A DNA stretch of 64,000 nt from Limnohabitans sp. T6-5 (GTDB lineage Bacteria; Pseudomonadota; Gammaproteobacteria; Burkholderiales; Burkholderiaceae_C). The stretch's first letter is position 1. Every line of letters starts with the position of its first letter. Below are positions 55,734 to 63,805 of the stretch, piece by piece. The notes beneath the pieces are model-generated. The model was not told the DNA's origin, searched no databases, and worked only from the letters and a program-made list of their open reading frames with translations. The position numbers and the translations under genes are program-made. The stretch lies in assembly GCF_003063315.1 (NCBI RefSeq), contig NZ_NERV01000002.1, positions 744,001 through 808,000 of the forward strand, in the 5' to 3' direction.

Positions 55734-57217
55734 GCCAACTCCTCTGTGCGTTCACGCCAGCGCAAAACCAGCACATTCAAACCAAGTAAAGTGCCTCCGG
55801 CAAAGACAGCCCATGCCAACGCGCCCCATCGGCTCTGCGGCAGAGGCAACCACAGCCACAACGCGATCGCACCGAGCAACGCTGGCGCTGAAGACAAAGT
55901 GATATCTCGCCAAAGCCACCGCAGATGCTGACCCGGCCAATAACGCCTGTGCACCACCCCGCCCCAGAAAGCACCAAAACAAAAATTCAGAATCAACCAA
56001 ACTATTGCTGTTCCCAGCCCCCCCCAAATCGGCGCAACCAGCCACACAGAAGGCACCAGAACCAGCAACATCAGGGCATTGCCCCACACATGCAAGCGCA
56101 TCTGGCCCAAGGCGTACTGCAAGTAATAAGGAAACGCCGCCAAACATGCAAATCCATAACCCAAGGCATACAAAGCCAACACACCAGACATCTTGCCTGC
56201 GATGGCATGTTGTCCTGTCCAGGCCAACAACACAGGCTCCGCCAACACCGCCAAAGTCAATGCCCCCCCCAAACCCATTGCACTCATCCAACGTGTGCTC
56301 CGACGGTATAAGGCCATCATTTCAACGCTTTGCCCTTTGGCATGCAAAACCGCCAACCTTGGCATCAAGGCCTGGCTCAGCGCCCCACTCAAAACCATGA
56401 CCCCGCTGGCCAGTACTACAGCCAGAGAAAACAAACCATAGTCTGCCAGCGGCAACAGACCCGAAAGCAACAGCTTGTCTGCTTGATTGACCAACACCCA
56501 CACGCTGGACGCAAAGGCCAAAGACAAGCCCATACCCAAGACCGGCCGCACCGAGCGCAAAGACCATGCCAAAGGGTTCGGGGCGGCAGGCAAAACCGCA
56601 TGTGTCCAGATCACCAAGACCAAGGTCTCCAGCAAAGCTGCAAACAGCTGGAAATCAAAAAAAACTTGTACCGTTGCCCCCCAATAAGCCATTGCAGCCA
56701 ACACGCCAAGATAACGGACACACGCCATCACCACCGTAACGGCGGCCAAGCCGACTTGTCGATCAGTCCCGGTGAGAAAGCCCCTGTACAAACCCGCCAC
56801 CCAGCGCAACACCACCGCCATGGCCATGGCACGCAAAGCCCACAAAACTTCATCAGCCAACAAAGATTGGCGCTGCAACCAATGTGCCTCAGCCCAAGGC
56901 GCCAAGCTCCACAACAAAATGGCACCCAACACAGCCAAGCCACCAAAGACCAAGCCCATGCCACGGAACAACTGCCGAAAAGCCTGAGCACTCATGGCCC
57001 CAGCATGAAAGCGGCTTGATTCACGCGCCAATGTAGGCGTCAAGCCCATGTCCAACAAATTGAACCAAGCCTGCAGCGTGGCAAACAACCCGACCAAGCC
57101 ATAAGCCTCAGCCCCTAGCCAACGCAAATAAACCGGCACCAACAAAATGGCCAGCGCAGTGACAAAGACCTGACTAAGGGTATTGGCCAAAAACGTGGCC
57201 TTGAGGGAAATACCCAT
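55730..57217 (-). CDS. Polysaccharide flippase, Wzx/MATE-like family
   Basis: 495 residues with about twelve to fourteen membrane helices from the N-terminus (ANTLSQVFVTALAILLVPVY; LVGLFATLQAWFNLLDMGLT) to the C-terminus (LLGAIALWLWLPLPQSRWGA). The LGAEAYGLVGLFATLQ and ARESSRFHAG stretches are typical of RfbX/Wzx proteins. It flips the lipid-linked repeat unit across the inner membrane. It is in one operon with the acetyltransferase, aminotransferase and glycosyltransferases. Confidence 0.9.
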   Translation of the reverse strand: MGISLKATFLANTLSQVFVTALAILLVPVYLRWLGAEAYGLVGLFATLQAWFNLLDMGLTPTLARESSRFHAGAMSAQAFRQLFRGMGLVFGGLAVLGAILLWSLAPWAEAHWLQRQSLLADEVLWALRAMAMAVVLRWVAGLYRGFLTGTDRQVGLAAVTVVMACVRYLGVLAAMAYWGATVQVFFDFQLFAALLETLVLVIWTHAVLPAAPNPLAWSLRSVRPVLGMGLSLAFASSVWVLVNQADKLLLSGLLPLADYGLFSLAVVLASGVMVLSGALSQALMPRLAVLHAKGQSVEMMALYRRSTRWMSAMGLGGALTLAVLAEPVLLAWTGQHAIAGKMSGVLALYALGYGFACLAAFPYYLQYALGQMRLHVWGNALMLLVLVPSVWLVAPIWGGLGTAIVWLILNFCFGAFWGGVVHRRYWPGQHLRWLWRDITLSSAPALLGAIALWLWLPLPQSRWGALAWAVFAGGTLLGLNVLVLRWRERTEELA

Positions 57218-57801
57218 CAGCCTTTGACCATTTTTGATGCGAGAAAAGCAGACTCTTTAACCAGTAAATCACGGCTACGGCTCTTCAAGCGCTTGAGTGG
57301 ATGACCCGCATACAGTCCAAACGCCTCGCATGAAGAGCGCACTAGGCTCAAAGCACCAATAGCCACCCCCTCATATAAATTGACACCAGGCAAGATCACA
57401 CTACCCGACCCCACAATAACGTGGCGCCCCAACACCACATCAGCGTGCTCCACGCCCGTGAATTGTTCAGGCACAGTTGGGTTGGTCATGCTATGCCCAG
57501 AATAGTCGTCACTGCTTGAATAGATGGAAACGCGCGAGGACAAATTGCAAAAGTCATCCAACTCAATCCGACCTGCTCCAATCAAGGAAGAATAAACTGC
57601 AACATGCACATGCCGACCAATGACGATGCCACCCGCGCCCGCAGACAACACACAAAAATCATCAATGCGGCTGTGATCACCAATCGAGATACGGCTCAAA
57701 CCATAAAAGCTGGCTCGATCAGAAATTTGAGCACCCTCACCCACATAAGCGAAGCCCATGGAGTCAATCTGCTCTCGGTTGAGCATTGCCATATCAGGCA
57801 C
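57217..57801 (-). CDS. Hexapeptide-repeat acetyltransferase
   Basis: 194 residues. The left-handed beta-helix repeats are seen in FYGLSRISIGDHSRIDDFCV, GGIVIGRHVHVAVYSSLIGA and VVLGRHVIVGSGSVILPGVN, and the C-terminal FGLYAGHPLKRLKSRSRDLL helix closes the domain. Proteins of the CatB/LbH family acetylate amino-sugars using acetyl-CoA. Its gene overlaps the aminotransferase gene by eight bases, so the two likely act in sequence to make an N-acetylated amino-deoxysugar nucleotide. The ATG at 57792 is an alternative start. Confidence 0.88.
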   Translation of the reverse strand: MPDMAMLNREQIDSMGFAYVGEGAQISDRASFYGLSRISIGDHSRIDDFCVLSAGAGGIVIGRHVHVAVYSSLIGAGRIELDDFCNLSSRVSIYSSSDDYSGHSMTNPTVPEQFTGVEHADVVLGRHVIVGSGSVILPGVNLYEGVAIGALSLVRSSCEAFGLYAGHPLKRLKSRSRDLLVKESAFLASKMVKG

Positions 57802-58903
57802 TCTTGATCAAATCCACCACCCGTTGCTGCTGTTCTGCAGTCAGCGCAGGGTAGATCGGCAGGCACAGCACTTGGTCTGCAGCACGGGCGGCCACGGGCA
57901 AGTTATCGCGGCCAGCAGATGGCAACCCACGGTACATCGGGAAGTCAGAAATCAAAGGATAGAAATAGCGACGGGCGTTCACACCGTTGACCTTGAGGTG
58001 CTCATACAAAGCATCGCGAGAGACCTTGAACTCAGGCGTCACCAGTACTGGAAAGTAGGAATGGTTTGACACCGTCTGATTGCCTTTGGGCAAAATTTGC
58101 AAGCCTGGCACATCCGCCAATTGAGCACGGTAAACCGCATCCACCTCTGCACGTCGCCGCATGACCGTGTCCATGTGCTTGAGCTGAAGCAAGCCGAATG
58201 CCGCATTGACTTCACTCATCTTGCCATTGATGCCCGGAGCCACGACAGTCACTTCATCCACAAAACCAAAGTTCTTCAGGTGATCAATACGTTGCTTGGT
58301 TTTGGCATCTGGGCAAACGATCGCGCCACCTTCAAAAGTATTGAACACCTTGGTGGCGTGAAAGCTCAGCACCGACAAGTCGCCATGACGCAAGATGCTG
58401 CCGCCCTCGTCCTCGACACCAAAAGCATGACAAGCGTCATAAATCACACGCAAGTTGTAGTTATCAGCGATCTTTTGGATTGCCTGCACGTCGCAAGGAT
58501 TGCCATAGCAATGCACCGCCAGGATGGCTGTCGTCTGCGGCGTGATCGCGGCTTCGATGCGTGCTGGGTCCATATTGAGCGTGTGGGGCTCCACATCTAC
58601 AAATACGGGTCTGTTGCCATGCCAGAGCAAAGAGTGAGATGTCGCAACAAAGGAATACGGCGTAGTGATGACATCGCCTGTCACGCGCAAGGCCTGCAGT
58701 GCCGTGATCAGCCCCAGAGTCCCGTTAGAAAAAAGTGCAACTTGCTCAACGCCCAAATGCGACCTCAGCGCCTGCTCTAGCTGCTGATGAAAAGCGCCAC
58801 CATTGGTCAAAATCTTGTTGTCCCAAATAGACTGAAGGTAGGGAATGAACTCCTCCAGCGGTGGCAAATAAGGCTGGGTAACAAAAACAGGCTGGGTAAG
58901 CAT
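57794..58903 (-). CDS. DegT/DnrJ/EryC1/StrS aminotransferase (VioA-like)
   Basis: 369 residues. Fold-type I PLP enzyme: ALFSNGTLGLITALQALRVT, VIYDACHAFGVED (Asp for the pyridine N) and VLSFHATKVFNTFEGGAIVC with the catalytic Lys. The VTQPYLPPLEEFIPYLQSIW start resembles enzymes that make dTDP-4-amino-4,6-dideoxyglucose or similar. It aminates a keto-sugar nucleotide for the surface glycan. It is the first gene of the minus-strand operon down to 52089. The matching dehydratase (rmlA/rmlB type) is not in this window. Confidence 0.9.
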   Translation of the reverse strand: MLTQPVFVTQPYLPPLEEFIPYLQSIWDNKILTNGGAFHQQLEQALRSHLGVEQVALFSNGTLGLITALQALRVTGDVITTPYSFVATSHSLLWHGNRPVFVDVEPHTLNMDPARIEAAITPQTTAILAVHCYGNPCDVQAIQKIADNYNLRVIYDACHAFGVEDEGGSILRHGDLSVLSFHATKVFNTFEGGAIVCPDAKTKQRIDHLKNFGFVDEVTVVAPGINGKMSEVNAAFGLLQLKHMDTVMRRRAEVDAVYRAQLADVPGLQILPKGNQTVSNHSYFPVLVTPEFKVSRDALYEHLKVNGVNARRYFYPLISDFPMYRGLPSAGRDNLPVAARAADQVLCLPIYPALTAEQQQRVVDLIKSA

Positions 58904-58970
58904 AGTTATTCAAATAAAAAGGCCGCCCGCCGAGCTGGCAGCAGTCGAGCTTATTTTAAAGCGCATAAAA

Positions 58971-58992
58971 AAAGGCGACCCTTGTCGCCTTT
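58971..58992 (-). terminator. Terminator of the O-antigen ligase paralog 2 gene
   Basis: AAAGGCGAC and GTCGCCTTT arms with a CCTT loop, and A/T runs on both sides. It lies 35 bases beyond the gene ending at 59027 and precedes the aminotransferase operon promoter region. Confidence 0.9.
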
Positions 58993-59026
58993 TTTTCCTG
59001 ATTACGCACAGAATCTCTAAGAATTA

Positions 59027-60241
59027 TCAATTCACGCTTTTACGAATCTGCAACCACAACCACGCCGAAGCCACCACAAACATGGCATTGGCTTCACCGT
59101 ACGTCAAAGCGGCACTGAAAGCGCCTTCAATCATGTAGCCCAAGTACAGCGCAAGAGCCAACAACGCGGGCTCTCTCGCAACTGACCAAGCCTTGATGAT
59201 GAGCAAGCGGATTGAATGCACCATGACGCTGACCATCAGCACCAAGCCCAACAAACCACCCTCGATCAAGGTTTGAAGCAATTGCGAATGGAAATGGCGG
59301 TGCCCAAAATCTTGGCGCGACAAAATGTTGTACTCGGTCAACAAATAGGGCCGAACACCAGCACTCATGCCCAAGATCGGATGGTCCAAAAATCCCATAA
59401 TGCCGACTCTGTACATCTCCAGACGGGCGCCCCAGGACGACAAAACAACCTCTGGACGGAGTTCTCGCTCGGCAAAATATTGGCTCAACTCACTGAAGCC
59501 CAACAAGAATTTTTCTCGCCGGACATAAACCAGCGCCGCAGCCACCGCCACAAACACAAGCAAGGCCAAAACAAGGCGAAGCGTTGACACTTTGCTGCGA
59601 AAGCGAATCAGCAAAAACAGGGGCAGCAACATCAAGTAGCCAAGCAACTCCAAACGCCTGCCCGAAGCAATCAACACCACAGGTGCAGCGCATACCCCCA
59701 AGACATGCCACATGCGATCCGTGCCGCCAGCCTCTACGGGCCTCGTCAAGGCCAGCAACATCCAAATGCCCAACACCAATGTTTCCTGCGCCAATATCCC
59801 TGGATGTGTTGTCCCCGCATCCTCAAACGCCAGCCAGGGCCATCCCGTAGCAGCCCCCACCAAAAACCAAAGCGCCACAATCATCAAGGACAAACTGATG
59901 CCTCGATCAATGTATTTTTGCAACGCACCACACTTATGCAAACCCAGCAATGCCAGTGGCCACAGCAAAAAATGAACATGCCACAAGGCATTGCGCAGCG
60001 CTAAACCGGGCTCATTGGCCCACAACATGGTCAACACTTTAAAAAGAAACACAGACGTAAAAGCCAAAGCCAACGATGTGTCTGCTGCCGTGCCCCATTT
60101 GAAAGACTCACGCGCCTCAGGGCGAAGCACAACACCAAGCCCCAAGAGCGACAAGCACAGCAAGCCTACCTCTGCCATGCCTGGAATCAGGATCAAGCCA
60201 AAGAAATAAAGGGGTGGAAACCAGAACAACATCGTTTGCAT
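59027..60241 (-). CDS. O-antigen ligase/polymerase family protein (paralog 2)
   Basis: 404 residues from ATG 60241, with GAGGG upstream; a TTG at 60256 would overlap the WbaP stop. It is collinear with the protein at 48439-49656: HVHFLLWPLALLGLHKCGA versus HLHFLLWPLVLLGLHRCGA, and VVLSSWGARLEMYRVG and GHRHFHSQLLQTLIEGG in both. About ten helices are present. The periplasmic loop holds the putative catalytic region. Of the two, one may polymerise and the other ligate (inference). It starts 11 bases after the WbaP gene. Confidence 0.88.
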   Translation of the reverse strand: MQTMLFWFPPLYFFGLILIPGMAEVGLLCLSLLGLGVVLRPEARESFKWGTAADTSLALAFTSVFLFKVLTMLWANEPGLALRNALWHVHFLLWPLALLGLHKCGALQKYIDRGISLSLMIVALWFLVGAATGWPWLAFEDAGTTHPGILAQETLVLGIWMLLALTRPVEAGGTDRMWHVLGVCAAPVVLIASGRRLELLGYLMLLPLFLLIRFRSKVSTLRLVLALLVFVAVAAALVYVRREKFLLGFSELSQYFAERELRPEVVLSSWGARLEMYRVGIMGFLDHPILGMSAGVRPYLLTEYNILSRQDFGHRHFHSQLLQTLIEGGLLGLVLMVSVMVHSIRLLIIKAWSVAREPALLALALYLGYMIEGAFSAALTYGEANAMFVVASAWLWLQIRKSVN

Positions 60242-60252
60242 CAAATTCGCCC

Positions 60253-61674
60253 TCAATAGGCCCCATTGCGACTAAAAACCACCCGGAACGTTTTGAACAA
60301 AATCGCAATGTCGTACCACAGCGACCAATTCTTGACGTACCACGTATCCAGATACACCCGAGTGTCATAGTCCACATCATTGCGACCACTGACTTGCCAA
60401 AGACCTGTCATTCCCGGTCGCACCATCAAAAAATAATCCACATCATCACCATAACGCGCCAACTCTGCACGGATGACAGGGCGCGGCCCCACCAGACTCA
60501 TCTCGCCCCGGATCACATTGAACAACTGCGGCAACTCATCCAAACTGGTGCGGCGCAAAAACTGACCAATGGGCGTGATGCGTGGATCATTGCGAAGCTT
60601 GAACTCACGCTCCCACTCGGCCCGAGCGGCAGGGTCGTTGGCCAGCAATTCACGCAAGCGCTCTTCGGCATCCACCTGCATGGTGCGGAACTTGAAGCAC
60701 GGAAACACCTTCCCCGATTGCCCCACCCGCTTGTGCGCAAAAATGGCCGGGCCTCCATCGCGCCTGATTCGCAAGGAGATGTAGAGCAATGGCAAAGCTC
60801 CAACCAACAGCAGCACCAGGGCAGCCACCAAGTCAAACACGCGCTTAAGCAAACGTGCAGGCCAATAACGTAAGTTGTTGCGCAGCTTGAGCATGGCCAC
60901 TTCGTGAGAAAAGAAATACGAAATGTCGGTGCCAAACAAAGGCACACCGCGCATGGCAGGCACCACGCTCACGTCTTCGGCCTTCCAGCGGGCCAGCATG
61001 CGCAGCAGGTCTTCGCGCAAATCGTTTTGGCCATGCTCCAGCGCCAGCACAAACTGCACCCCCGGCACTTTGGCCCACTGGGCCAGCTGCGCGGCGGCAT
61101 CAGCGGATGCATGGGCCATGTCCACAAAACCCACCACCGTAAAGCCCAAAGTCGGCTCGCTTTGCAATGCGGCCACGGCCTCTTGCGCATTGGGGCCATT
61201 GCCCACAATCAGCGTGGGCCGCTGCCACACCTCCAGGCGCCGCATGAAGGTCCGCGCCAAACTGCGCAGCACCGGCACAAACACCGCCGCCAAAGGCCAC
61301 ACCAGCGCCCACCATAGGCGCGACGAATTCCAACGCGTCAGGGCCAGCACAGCCAAATCCAACACCGCCAACACCAAGAAAACCTGCAGCGTCTCGCCCA
61401 GCTCAGTCCAAAAAGGCTTGCGGTCGCTGTAATGCCTAAAGCGCACTAAAAAGAACACCAGGCCCAGCCCCACCACGGCCAACCAAGCCCAATAGCGCTG
61501 AATGTCTTGCGTCACCAGCCAATGCTTCTCAAGCGAATCACTCCACGCATCAGCCAGCACCGCCGCCATCAAGCCCGACCACAACATGGCGGCCACATCG
61601 GCTGCCAACAACACGCCCTTGGTCAGGCGAATCTGCAGTGGGCTCAGGCGACGCCAGTTTTCAATGAGATGCAT
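60253..61674 (-). CDS. Undecaprenyl-phosphate sugar phosphotransferase, WbaP-like
   Basis: 473 residues. Four or five N-terminal helices (about 20-150), a Rossmann-like CoA-binding-type domain (RPTLIVGNGPNAQEAVAALQ) and the C-terminal catalytic domain: LLKRVFDLVAALVLLLVGAL, PCFKFRTMQVDAEERL, DELPQLFNVIRGEMSLVGPR and VRPGMTGLWQVSGRNDVDYD. It starts glycan assembly by transferring galactose-1-P or another sugar-1-P to undecaprenyl phosphate. galE upstream fits galactose. It is the first gene of a two-gene operon with the ligase paralog. Confidence 0.93.
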   Translation of the reverse strand: MHLIENWRRLSPLQIRLTKGVLLAADVAAMLWSGLMAAVLADAWSDSLEKHWLVTQDIQRYWAWLAVVGLGLVFFLVRFRHYSDRKPFWTELGETLQVFLVLAVLDLAVLALTRWNSSRLWWALVWPLAAVFVPVLRSLARTFMRRLEVWQRPTLIVGNGPNAQEAVAALQSEPTLGFTVVGFVDMAHASADAAAQLAQWAKVPGVQFVLALEHGQNDLREDLLRMLARWKAEDVSVVPAMRGVPLFGTDISYFFSHEVAMLKLRNNLRYWPARLLKRVFDLVAALVLLLVGALPLLYISLRIRRDGGPAIFAHKRVGQSGKVFPCFKFRTMQVDAEERLRELLANDPAARAEWEREFKLRNDPRITPIGQFLRRTSLDELPQLFNVIRGEMSLVGPRPVIRAELARYGDDVDYFLMVRPGMTGLWQVSGRNDVDYDTRVYLDTWYVKNWSLWYDIAILFKTFRVVFSRNGAY

Positions 61675-61709
61675 GGAACATAGAAAAGAGATGAACCCAT
61701 CGAAAAAAA

Positions 61710-61729
61710 TGGCCGGTTAAGCCGACCAT
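61710..61729 (-). terminator. Terminator downstream of the DUF2335 gene
   Basis: TGGCCGG and CCGACCA pair imperfectly around a short loop and are followed on the minus strand by eight T residues. It lies 40 bases past the stop at 61770. Confidence 0.7.
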
Positions 61730-61769
61730 TGAAAAATTTTGGTTTTGGGTTGACAACCATCCGATGTAG

Positions 61770-62156
61770 TCAAGGCTTTTTGTCCTGAGAACGTTTCCCA
61801 CCGACAAAGGCTACAACCAGACCTACCAAAGTTGCACCACCAATCACTGAGGCAACCAACTGCTTATCGTTTAGAGCCAAGTAAGTTGCTAACCCTAAAC
61901 CGAGGACCGCTATCACCAACGCGAAAATCAAACCAGCCATGCGCTCCACAAAAACCAGGGTGTTCACGCGCGTCATTTCTCGTCTGCGGTGTTCCGACTC
62001 CAACTGGGTCTGATCAAAGACCCAATCTACCCTTCCAGGCGCAATCTGTTGAAGACGTTCAATTTGCTCAACAGGCAGCAGCGGAGAATCTGTTGTGGTG
62101 TGTGACACGGCAACCTCACCTTGCCGAGCATGAAGACGAGTTTGCTTACCGGCCAT
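61770..62156 (-). CDS. DUF2335-like membrane protein
   Basis: 128 residues. The N-terminal part (LLPVEQIERLQQIAPGRVDW, HRRREMTRVNTLVFVERMAG) and two C-terminal membrane helices (AGLIFALVIAVLGLGLATYL; LVASVIGGATLVGLVVAFVG) match DUF2335, a small inner-membrane family of unknown function. It overlaps the small gene upstream by 11 bases, so the two probably form an operon. Confidence 0.8.
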   Translation of the reverse strand: MAGKQTRLHARQGEVAVSHTTTDSPLLPVEQIERLQQIAPGRVDWVFDQTQLESEHRRREMTRVNTLVFVERMAGLIFALVIAVLGLGLATYLALNDKQLVASVIGGATLVGLVVAFVGGKRSQDKKP

Positions 62157-62343
62157 GCTCCTTGAGCTCCCTGTTTGCGATCTTTTTTAAATCTTTTGAA
62201 ACCACATCAAAATCACCTGCCACACGCTGCCAGTCACGACGCCCATCCCCACGCTGAGGCAATACATAGCCTTGGTTCATTGCAAATGGATTGTGCAGAG
62301 CATGGCTAGCCTTGACCAAGGCTCGCAAAAGCAAATCAGCCAT
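62146..62343 (-). CDS. Hypothetical small protein upstream of the DUF2335 gene
   Basis: 65 residues from ATG 62343 (MADLLLRALVKASHALHNPF), preceded by AAGGAAAATGCG. A start at 62502 would run through the 54-bp direct repeat and is less likely. The C-terminus KDLKKIANRELKEHGR is basic and helical. No family is recognised. It overlaps the DUF2335 gene by 11 bases. Confidence 0.5.
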   Translation of the reverse strand: MADLLLRALVKASHALHNPFAMNQGYVLPQRGDGRRDWQRVAGDFDVVSKDLKKIANRELKEHGR

Positions 62344-62423
62344 CGCATTTTCCTTGTAAGTGGTTAAGCTCCATCTTCCGAATTCTAACAAGACCAGTCG
62401 AATTAACCCCAAAACCCATTGTC

Positions 62424-62477
62424 CATGCTGCACCAGCGCTTGAACCACAAAGGCCAACGATACTCCAAACGCCCCAG
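62424..62477. repeat. 54-bp direct repeat, copy 1
   Basis: It starts CATGCTGCACCAGCGCTTG and ends ACTCCAAACGCCCCAG. It matches 63381-63434 with one mismatch in 54 bases. The two copies, 957 bp apart in the same orientation, bracket the yhaV-prlF module. Confidence 0.85.
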
Positions 62478-62520
62478 AAGATGACCGATCTATTTTGCTC
62501 ATGAAGCAACAGTGTCGCCA

Positions 62521-62970
62521 TCAATTCCATTGCGCTTTACTGCCCGACAAGAGTGCACCCCAATCGTCTGGTGGGTGACCTCGCCCCAGCATGCGCTGAA
62601 AGACGGCGTATGGATCATTTTTGCTGCCCGACGAACGCAAAGTCATTTCGTCATTGACCCAGGCAAAAATGATCACGCGAGACTTTGAGTCAAAACGAAA
62701 AAACAAACGAAATCGTCGGCCAATTTTGGCGCGGCGCCAATGCCGGTAATCGGCCCCCATCGTATTGCCCTGCCGATATTCTTCACGATTGGGGTCACTG
62801 GGGACTGACTCCAAAATTAACCTGGAGAGTGCCGAGAACAACCTCACGTTGGCATTGGACTCGTCGCCCTGCGGGTCTTGCGATTGAGCACGCTGCGCCG
62901 CTGCTTGCAACTTCTTAAGTTGCTCGATCAAACAATCGTGAAAGAGCAGGTTCCAACCGTGACTTTGCAT
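62521..62970 (-). CDS. yhaV: Type II toxin, YhaV family
   Basis: 149 residues. GWNLLFHDCLIEQLKKLQAA, the GADYRHWRRAKIGRRFRLFF core and VIIFAWVNDEMTLRSSGSKN match YhaV ribonuclease toxins. YhaV cleaves mRNA and is held by PrlF/SohA antitoxin. Its start shares one base with the prlF stop (TAATG), so the pair is translationally coupled with the antitoxin first. Confidence 0.93.
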   Translation of the reverse strand: MQSHGWNLLFHDCLIEQLKKLQAAAQRAQSQDPQGDESNANVRLFSALSRLILESVPSDPNREEYRQGNTMGADYRHWRRAKIGRRFRLFFRFDSKSRVIIFAWVNDEMTLRSSGSKNDPYAVFQRMLGRGHPPDDWGALLSGSKAQWN

Positions 62971-63290
62971 TACAACTCGACATCACCTTCGATGTCCGAG
63001 TCCAGATCGCCAGCAAGAGGCAAACTGGCCAGCATGGACTGCGCCAAATCTTCCGGCAAACCCGATATGTGGCGGCCGTTTTGAATATCTGACAATAACA
63101 GTGCGAGAAAACTGCCAATGGCTGGGTCCTCATGAAAACCGCTGTCGGCCCGTGTCACCACAATCTGCGTCCCCTGCAGATCAAACGCCACCGATCCGCC
63201 AGAGCCCACTCCCAAAGCATTGCGAATGGCCTTGGGCAGCGTGATCTGGCCTTTGCTGGTGATGGTGGCTACTTCATGAAGTGTCAACAT
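62970..63290 (-). CDS. prlF: Antitoxin PrlF/SohA, AbrB-type DNA-binding domain
   Basis: 106 residues. ATITSKGQITLPKAIRNALG is a SpoVT/AbrB swapped-hairpin DNA-binding motif; VAFDLQGTQIVVTRAD continues the fold and the rest (SFLALLLSDIQNGRHISGLP) binds the toxin. It neutralises YhaV and represses the operon. A perfect palindrome at 63316-63335, 26 bases upstream of its start, is the probable operator. Confidence 0.93.
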   Translation of the reverse strand: MLTLHEVATITSKGQITLPKAIRNALGVGSGGSVAFDLQGTQIVVTRADSGFHEDPAIGSFLALLLSDIQNGRHISGLPEDLAQSMLASLPLAGDLDSDIEGDVEL

Positions 63291-63315
63291 GTCTGGCTCC
63301 TGTATAGGCTTCGAT

Positions 63316-63335
63316 GGTAAGGAATATTCCTTACC
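63316..63335. promoter_or_regulatory. Perfect 20-bp palindrome, probable PrlF operator
   Basis: GGTAAGGAATATTCCTTACC is a perfect inverted repeat centred 35 bases before the prlF start codon. AbrB-fold antitoxins autoregulate by binding such sites, so this is likely the autoregulatory operator. Confidence 0.8.
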
Positions 63336-63380
63336 ACGTCAATCACTGCTCTTGACAGCTCATCCCCAGTACCCCTTGTG

Positions 63381-63434
63381 CATGCTGCACCAGCGCTTGA
63401 ACCACAAAGGCCAACGAGACTCCAAACGCCCCAG
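63381..63434. repeat. 54-bp direct repeat, copy 2
   Basis: Same sequence as 62424-62477 except one base (G versus T). It lies upstream of the prlF promoter region and completes the bracket around the toxin-antitoxin module. Confidence 0.85.
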
Positions 63435-63478
63435 GCGGTAACTTACACGCATTCAGCATGAGCGGCAGACTTAAAAAA

Positions 63479-63495
63479 GGCCGGTACAACCGGCC
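63479..63495 (-). terminator. Terminator of the DUF2442 gene
   Basis: GGCCGG and CCGGCC arms with a TACAA loop, followed on the minus strand by six T residues. It is 26 bases after the stop at 63521. Confidence 0.88.
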
Positions 63496-63520
63496 GCATC
63501 AGTGAGAAGAATCTTTTGCT

Positions 63521-63805
63521 TCATGCCGCAGCCAAATGCACACCATGGTGCAGAAAGGTGTTGTTATAAAGATCCATGATCGGAAAACACAAATCATAGT
63601 CACCCCAAACCAATTCACCATGGCGCAACTCAAATTGTGCAAATCGATCAGGATCGAGGAATGCCCGCACCTCAGGATGGTGAGATGAAACCAAAAAAGG
63701 TTTGAAATCAACCGTTTGCTGCTTCCCATCATCAAACGTCAACGCAATTCGATACCCATCCATCAAGATGGCATCCATGATGTTCAAGGTCATATTGGTG
63801 TTCAT
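63521..63805 (-). CDS. DUF2442 domain protein
   Basis: 94 residues. RIALTFDDGKQQTVDFKPFL, VRAFLDPDRFAQFELRHGEL and VWGDYDLCFPIMDLYNN match DUF2442, a small domain often encoded next to another small protein in toxin-antitoxin-like pairs. It starts in a four-base overlap (ATGA) with the upstream gene, which indicates coupling. The function is unproven. Confidence 0.88.
   Translation of the reverse strand: MNTNMTLNIMDAILMDGYRIALTFDDGKQQTVDFKPFLVSSHHPEVRAFLDPDRFAQFELRHGELVWGDYDLCFPIMDLYNNTFLHHGVHLAAA

Noticed and set aside
62424-63434. Integron gene cassette with attC sites
   Set aside because: The direct repeats lack a clear RYYYAAC/GTTRRRY pair and the folded structure of attC, and no integrase is seen.
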